Shown: positions 6,755 to 10,134 of the stretch, piece after piece
Position numbering within the stretch: position 1 is the first letter of the stretch
How the letters are laid out: each line of letters opens with the position of its first letter
Source: Paracoccaceae bacterium
GTDB taxonomy: Bacteria; Pseudomonadota; Alphaproteobacteria; Rhodobacterales; Rhodobacteraceae
Reading direction: 5' to 3'
Assembly (NCBI GenBank): GCA_007123625.1
Contig: SKKS01000372.1
Location: forward strand, 1-10,134
DNA: 10,134 nucleotides
Position numbers and translations under genes: made by a program
The notes under the pieces: generated by a model
Told to the model about the DNA's origin: nothing
The model's database searches: none
The model's input: only the letters and a program-made list of their open reading frames with translations

Positions 6755-7342
6755 TCAGTTCGTCGCCGGGGTCTCGCCGCCGCCGGTTTGCGCACGCAAC
6801 GCGGCCTGACGCTGCAACTCCTGCCGGTAGAGCGCCAGGAAATCGACATTGTCCAGGTTCAGCGCCGGATACCCGCCGTCGCGGGTCACGTCCGAGATGA
6901 TTCGCCGCGCGAAGGGAAACAGGATTCGCGGGCATTCGATCAGCAGGAAGGGGTGCATCTGCTCCTGCGGCACGCCCTCGATCACGAAGACGCCGGCGTA
7001 ATCCAGTTCCACCATGAACAGCACCGAATCGTCGGTCTTGTTCTTCGACTCGACCTTGTACTTGGTGGTCACTTCATAGTGATGTTCGGTCTCGCGCTTG
7101 CGCGCATCCAGGCTGACCTGCACCTTGATGTCAGGCTGCACATTCGTGCCCGAGATCGCCTTTTGCGCAGCGATGTTCTCGAAGGACAGATCCTTCACGA
7201 ACTGCGACAGCACGCGCATTTTCACCTGCGGGGTCTGCTGCGCGTCGCCTGCCTGCGCACCGGGCTGGGTGCCAGTCTGGGCTCCGGTCTGGGGCCCCGT
7301 CTGTGCCGCGTTCCCGGCGCCGTTGTTGCCATTCTCGGTCAT
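6755..7342 (-). CDS. secB: Protein-export chaperone SecB with an N-terminal Gln/Thr/Gly-rich extension
   Basis: The 195-residue product matches SecB: VLSQFVKDLSFEN (44-56), then the conserved beta-sheet core, then LLIECPRILFPFARRIISDVTRDGGYPALNLDNVDF, the strongest family signature. SecB is a cytoplasmic tetramer that keeps unfolded preproteins export-competent and delivers them to SecA. The core begins near residue 40. The first 39 residues are an extension absent from the 155-residue E. coli protein, and residues 15-32 are a low-complexity run of TG/QTG/QPG units. The start ATG (7342-7340) has AGGAG six bases upstream. The gene follows fxsA by 55 bases on the same strand and is probably co-transcribed with it. 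Confidence 0.96.
   Translation of the reverse strand: MTENGNNGAGNAAQTGPQTGAQTGTQPGAQAGDAQQTPQVKMRVLSQFVKDLSFENIAAQKAISGTNVQPDIKVQVSLDARKRETEHHYEVTTKYKVESKNKTDDSVLFMVELDYAGVFVIEGVPQEQMHPFLLIECPRILFPFARRIISDVTRDGGYPALNLDNVDFLALYRQELQRQAALRAQTGGGETPATN
7250..7303 (-). repeat. Degenerate repeat encoding a TG/QTG-rich run in SecB
   Basis: The 5' part of secB holds several degenerate copies of a short GC-rich unit that encode a run of the type TGPQTGAQTGTQPGAQAG (about residues 15-32). It looks like a slippage-prone coding repeat of the sort that changes length between strains. The folded SecB core starts after it. Confidence 0.6.
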
Positions 7343-7397
7343 GTGTCGCTCCTGTAAATCGCATTGTCGGCGGGTTTATCAGCATGGCGACGGCGCC

Positions 7398-7976
7398 TCA
7401 ATGGCGGTTTTCCGGGTTGTCGCCCTTGCCAGTGCCGCCGTGGCCGCTGCCGGTTGTGCCGCCGTCTGCGCTACCTCCGGGCGCCTGTCCCCCAACGTGA
7501 TCGCGCCAGGGACTGTCCTTGCGCGGATCGAGCACCTCGTACTCTGCGTCGATCACATCAGGCCGACCCCCCGGACCAGAGCCGCGCGCATGCGTCGTGT
7601 GCGCCCGGGCATGCGCGCGGGCGTGCACGGTTGCCACCCGCGCATGCATCCGCCGCAGGGCCAGCCCGCGCATCGCGGGCACCATCAGCAACAGACCAAG
7701 CGCGTCGGTCAGGAACCCAGGCATCACCAGCATCACGCCACCCAGCATCCGCAACGCGGCATGCCCCAAGGGCCCCGAAGGATCGCGCTCGGTCTCGATC
7801 GCGCGCTGTATATCGCGCAGACCGCCCGCTCGCCCATGCGACAGGACCAGCAGCCCGCCCAGACCGGATGCGACAACCAGTCCCAGCACCACCCAAAGTC
7901 CCATCCAGCGCCCAGTCTGGACGAAAAGCGCAATCTCGATCAAGGGCAGCGCGATCAGCGCCAGAACAATCCTCAT
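7398..7976 (-). CDS. fxsA: FxsA family membrane protein with a His-Ala-Arg-rich tail
   Basis: The 192-residue protein has the FxsA pattern: a first hydrophobic segment (about 3-19, with the conserved PLIEIALFVQTG at 11-22), a second (about 26-45), an amphipathic stretch with GLRDIQRAI (52-60), and a third hydrophobic region containing GGVMLVMPGFLTDALGLLLMVP (79-100), the best family signature. FxsA is an inner-membrane protein named for suppression of F exclusion of phage T7; its molecular activity is unknown. After the membrane part comes an unusual positively charged run, residues 110-131, with four HAR units, then VIDAEYEVLDP (141-151) and a Gly-rich end. The start at 7976 has GGAGACAGG directly upstream. 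It lies in front of secB and diverges from the Tim44-like gene. Confidence 0.92.
   Translation of the reverse strand: MRIVLALIALPLIEIALFVQTGRWMGLWVVLGLVVASGLGGLLVLSHGRAGGLRDIQRAIETERDPSGPLGHAALRMLGGVMLVMPGFLTDALGLLLMVPAMRGLALRRMHARVATVHARAHARAHTTHARGSGPGGRPDVIDAEYEVLDPRKDSPWRDHVGGQAPGGSADGGTTGSGHGGTGKGDNPENRH
7581..7646 (-). repeat. His-Ala-Arg repeat region inside fxsA
   Basis: This stretch encodes residues 111-132 of FxsA, with HAR units at 111-113, 118-120, 122-124 and 129-131 and an additional His at 126. At the DNA level it is rich in GCATGC-like palindromic pieces. It is inferred to lie after the last membrane segment, where its charge could bind lipid head groups, nucleic acid or metal. 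Confidence 0.5.
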
Positions 7977-8149
7977 CCTGTCTCCATCCCGGCGCAGCTG
8001 ACGCCGTTTTTCGCTATGCCGGAGCCGTCGGCATCCGCATCGCCAGTGGCCTCAGTTGCCGATCACGGGCGCTTGTGGTGGACTCACCCGCCCCGGCACC
8101 TTACATAAGGCTTCGAAACCTTATACCAACCCTCCCCACCGAGGTAACG
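7977..8149. promoter_or_regulatory. Divergent intergenic region between fxsA and the Tim44-like gene
   Basis: The gap must hold promoters for both directions. On the plus strand a moderate promoter candidate is CTTACA (8100-8105)-N16-TATACC (8122-8127), each hexamer matching consensus at four of six positions, with transcription starting near 8134. GAGG (8141-8144) is the ribosome binding site of the Tim44-like gene. No convincing promoter for fxsA was found on the minus strand. The main structure is the palindrome listed separately. Confidence 0.4.
8105..8124. promoter_or_regulatory. 20-bp near-perfect palindrome, probable operator
   Basis: ATAAGGCTTCGAAACCTTAT is self-complementary at nine of ten pairs, the only mismatch being C8111/A8118. 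It begins 45 bases before the Tim44-like start and covers the spacer of the best promoter candidate, the usual place for a dimeric repressor. It is AT-rich compared with its surroundings. I do not recognise the cognate regulator. An RNA hairpin is possible but would have no loop in the perfect palindrome register. Confidence 0.55.
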
Positions 8150-8815
8150 ATGGACCCTGCCGTGATCCAGCTACTAGTTCTTGCAGGCATCGCAATTTTC
8201 CTGATCATGCGCCTGCGTAGCGTGCTCGGATCGCGCGATGGCTTCGAAAAACCACCGGTCGAAGGGCCCGCCGCGCGCGACGACGCCCCCGCCCCCCGCC
8301 GGTTCGAGGTGATCGAAGGCGGACCCGACACCGATATTGTCGACCATGTACCCGAAGGGTCCGACGCGGCCAAGGCACTGGCGCGGATGAAGGCGGCCGA
8401 CCCTGACTTCAACGTGACCGAATTCCTGTCCGGGGCGCGCGGCGCCTATGAGATGATCCTGATGTCGTTCGAAAGCGGCAAACTGGACGACATCCTGCCG
8501 TTCCTGTCGCGCGATGTGTTCGAAAGCTTCGACGAGGTGGTGCAGTTGCGCGACCGCGAGGGGTTGCGGGTCGAAGCCGAATTCGTCGGCGTGCGCGAGG
8601 TCGAACTGACCGACGCCACTTACGACGAAGCCACCGACGAGGCCGAGGTCACCGTGCGGTTCGTCGGCGAACTGACATCGGTGGTGCGCAACAACAACGG
8701 CGATATCGTCGAGGGCGACCCCAATGTGATCAAGCGCCAAAAGGACGTCTGGACCTTTGCGCGCAACATGCGCTCGGACAGCCCGAACTGGCAGCTGGTC
8801 GCCACCGGCGGCTGA
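8150..8815 (+). CDS. Tim44/TimA-like membrane-anchored protein
   Basis: The 221-residue product has one N-terminal membrane segment (about residues 5-21), a charged low-complexity linker (about 25-75) and a C-terminal Tim44-like domain (about 80-215), containing FLSGARGAYEMILMSFESG and LPFLSRDVFESFDEVV early on and DVWTFARNM near the end. This is the alphaproteobacterial relative of the mitochondrial import subunit Tim44; the Caulobacter member is called TimA. The role in bacteria is not well defined but is presumed to be at the inner membrane. The start at 8150 is chosen because GAGG lies five bases upstream and the protein begins with its membrane anchor; the frame is open much further upstream, but that part is antisense to fxsA. 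The Smr gene follows after 57 bases on the same strand, so the two probably form one transcript. Confidence 0.9.
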   Translation: MDPAVIQLLVLAGIAIFLIMRLRSVLGSRDGFEKPPVEGPAARDDAPAPRRFEVIEGGPDTDIVDHVPEGSDAAKALARMKAADPDFNVTEFLSGARGAYEMILMSFESGKLDDILPFLSRDVFESFDEVVQLRDREGLRVEAEFVGVREVELTDATYDEATDEAEVTVRFVGELTSVVRNNNGDIVEGDPNVIKRQKDVWTFARNMRSDSPNWQLVATGG

Positions 8816-8872
8816 AGCCGCCGCGCACGTCTGCCGCTCGCGCGGCATGGCTGCAGTCCCCGGAGCCCGCCG

Positions 8873-9499
8873 ATGTCCCGCCGCCGCCTGCGCCCCGAGG
8901 AACGCACGCTTTGGGAGCAGGTGGCGCGCACCACCCGCGCGCGACCAGGGCGATCAGCGGACATTCCAACGGCGCCCGCGCCGCCATCGCCCGCATTCGA
9001 CAGCCGGACCGCAGCGCCTATGCAAAAGGCGCCAGCCGCGCTGCCGCCGGATTTCCGCATCGGCCATCGGGCGGGCGCGAACAGCACCGGGCACGACCTT
9101 GCCCGCCCCATCACCGAGGCCCTGCGCGATGCCCCGGTCACTATGGACCGGCGACAGTTCATGCGGATGAACCGGGGCAAGCTGACACCTGAAGCGCGTA
9201 TCGACCTTCACGGCATGACACTGGCGCAGGCCCAGGGCGCGCTGGGCGGCTTCGTCGCCGATGCCTGGGCGCGCGGGCTAAGGCTGGTGCTGGTGATCAC
9301 CGGCAAGGGGCTGACAGACGGTCGGAACGGGGCGGCGGATGACGGCCCGATCCCCCGCCGTCCCGGCGCGCTTCGCCATGCAGTGCCCGCGTGGCTACGG
9401 CAGGCGCCGCTTTCGGGCATGGTTCTGGACATCCGCCCCGCCCACCGCCGCCACGGCGGCGACGGCGCGCTTTACGTCTATCTGCGCAAACGCCGTTGA
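8873..9499 (+). CDS. Smr domain protein
   Basis: The 208-residue protein ends in an Smr (small MutS-related) domain, about residues 105-208. It shows ARIDLHGMTLAQAQ with the DLHG motif (111-114), then LRLVLVITGKG with TGKG (143-146) in place of the HGxG motif, then the PGALRHAVPAWL stretch (164-175) and the terminal HRRHGGDGALYVYLRKRR. Smr domains bind or nick nucleic acids, and in E. coli the free-standing proteins act on DNA or RNA. The first 100 residues are basic and Pro/Ala-rich and probably disordered. The start at 8873 has GGAG (8862-8865) seven bases upstream. The gene follows the Tim44-like gene by 57 bases. The family is clear; the substrate is not. Confidence 0.92.
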   Translation: MSRRRLRPEERTLWEQVARTTRARPGRSADIPTAPAPPSPAFDSRTAAPMQKAPAALPPDFRIGHRAGANSTGHDLARPITEALRDAPVTMDRRQFMRMNRGKLTPEARIDLHGMTLAQAQGALGGFVADAWARGLRLVLVITGKGLTDGRNGAADDGPIPRRPGALRHAVPAWLRQAPLSGMVLDIRPAHRRHGGDGALYVYLRKRR

Positions 9500-9543
9500 C
9501 GGGCCACACGGTCTGGCCCAGGACCTTGCCCGCTGCCTTGGCA

Positions 9544-9561
9544 CCGGGCGCGCCCGCCCGG
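9544..9561. terminator. GC-rich hairpin downstream of the Smr gene
   Basis: CCGGGCG (9544-9550) pairs perfectly with CGCCCGG (9555-9561) over a four-base loop, 45 bases after the Smr stop codon and between two convergent genes. No T-run follows, so it may act as a transcript end-stabilising hairpin or a weak terminator. It lies directly before the G-quadruplex motif. Confidence 0.4.
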
Positions 9562-9566
9562 CGCAC

Positions 9567-9582
9567 GGGGTGGGTGGGTGGG
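9567..9582 (+). other. G-quadruplex motif GGGGTGGGTGGGTGGG
   Basis: Four G-tracts of at least three G are separated by single T residues, the arrangement known to form very stable parallel quadruplexes. More G-tracts follow at 9591-9597. It lies on the plus strand, the strand of the Smr transcript, in the gap between the Smr gene and the convergent oxidoreductase gene, and is outside both coding regions. Confidence 0.7.
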
Positions 9583-9617
9583 CGAGCGTCGGGCGGGCGC
9601 CTTTGCCACCGATGCGC

Positions 9618-10134
9618 TCAGGCGGCCCCCACAGCATTGCCCCCCGCCATCCCGGACCGAAGCGGCGGCACATAGTCGCACCGTGCCAGGTCCACCGCCT
9701 GCCCGCTTGCCGCCGACTGCTGCGCCGCAAGCCCCATGGCCACCGCCCACCAGCCGTCCAGCGCGCCGACCTCGACCGGACCTTCGCCCCGCACGGCGGC
9801 CACAAACCGCTGATGCTGATAGAAGGTCGAACCGTTGTGATCCCCCGCCGCCAGCAACGTCGGATCGACCGGGATATCCGCCACCCTGGGCCCTTTCGGC
9901 GCGCGCGGGCTGACGATCAGCTGCGCGACCGGCGGCGGCCCCAGATCGACCGGCCAGAACCGCCCCGGCCCGGGCACAAGGCAATCGATCCGTCCTGCGG
10001 GCCCGACGGCACTGATTTCCTCTTGCCAGCGCGCGCCTTCGGCGAACATGCACAACTCCAGCATCGCCCGCGCCCCGCGCGCAAATTCGACGATGACATA
10101 AGCGTGGTCCCAGATGTCGGGCACCTCGCCGCCG
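9618..10134 (-). CDS. Gfo/Idh/MocA family oxidoreductase, 5'-truncated by the window edge
   Basis: The visible 171 residues are the C-terminal part of a dehydrogenase; the frame stays open to the right edge, so the start and the N-terminal Rossmann domain are outside. The visible part begins EVPDIWDHAYVIVEFARGA, the start of the beta-sheet domain strands of this family, and continues with RAMLELCMFAEG, GSTFYQHQRFVAAV and EVGALDGWWAVAMGLAAQQSA, the C-terminal helix usual in Gfo/Idh/MocA enzymes. These are NAD(P)-dependent oxidoreductases acting mostly on sugars, inositols and related polyols in the cytoplasm. The catalytic Lys (EKP motif) would lie in the missing part. No substrate can be named. 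The gene converges on the Smr gene. Confidence 0.85.
   Translation of the reverse strand, partial: GGEVPDIWDHAYVIVEFARGARAMLELCMFAEGARWQEEISAVGPAGRIDCLVPGPGRFWPVDLGPPPVAQLIVSPRAPKGPRVADIPVDPTLLAAGDHNGSTFYQHQRFVAAVRGEGPVEVGALDGWWAVAMGLAAQQSAASGQAVDLARCDYVPPLRSGMAGGNAVGAA

Noticed and set aside
7364..8149. Long upstream extension of the Tim44-like frame
   Set aside because: It runs antisense through fxsA and is rich in Arg and Ser; the membrane anchor begins directly after the ATG at 8150, which has its own ribosome binding site.

Overview
This is a GC-rich bacterial chromosomal window. Gene content and protein style point to an alphaproteobacterium of the Rhodobacterales (Roseobacter/Paracoccaceae type): a fused dimethylglycine/sarcosine dehydrogenase-like enzyme, an fxsA-secB pair divergent from a Tim44/TimA gene, an Smr protein close behind it, and an alphaproteobacterial direct-repeat LexA box (GTTC-N7-GTTC). 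No rRNA, tRNA, CRISPR array, insertion sequence or prophage gene was seen. The assignment rests on recognising families by eye, not on a search.

Layout. 1-532 (minus): 3'-truncated S49 peptidase. 670-1563 (plus): divergent LysR regulator. 1606-2142 (plus): DUF1643 protein. 2244-2534 (minus): 96-residue protein made of two copies of one motif, behind a near-consensus promoter whose spacer holds a perfect LexA box. 2786-5281 (plus): 831-residue FAD/GcvT dehydrogenase. 5368-6570 (minus): ferredoxin-reductase-type flavoprotein, convergent with the dehydrogenase. 6755-7342 and 7398-7976 (minus): secB and fxsA, probably one transcript with fxsA first. 8150-8815 and 8873-9499 (plus): Tim44-like protein and Smr protein, probably co-transcribed. 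9618-10134 (minus): C-terminal part of a Gfo/Idh/MocA oxidoreductase that enters from the right edge.

How the genes relate. The right half (fxsA, secB, Tim44-like, Smr) is a housekeeping block for protein export, membrane quality control and nucleic-acid maintenance. The left half is a mix of single genes: a regulator, a membrane-type peptidase, a one-carbon/methylamine catabolic enzyme and an electron-transfer flavoprotein. The most interesting element is the small tandem-repeat gene at 2244-2534. Its promoter (2561-2589), LexA box (2567-2581), Shine-Dalgarno and repeat architecture fit together as a compact DNA-damage-inducible gene of unknown function. Other signals worth checking are a nearly perfect 20-bp palindrome in front of the Tim44-like gene, a canonical one-nucleotide-loop G-quadruplex motif downstream of the Smr gene, and low-complexity tails on SecB and FxsA.
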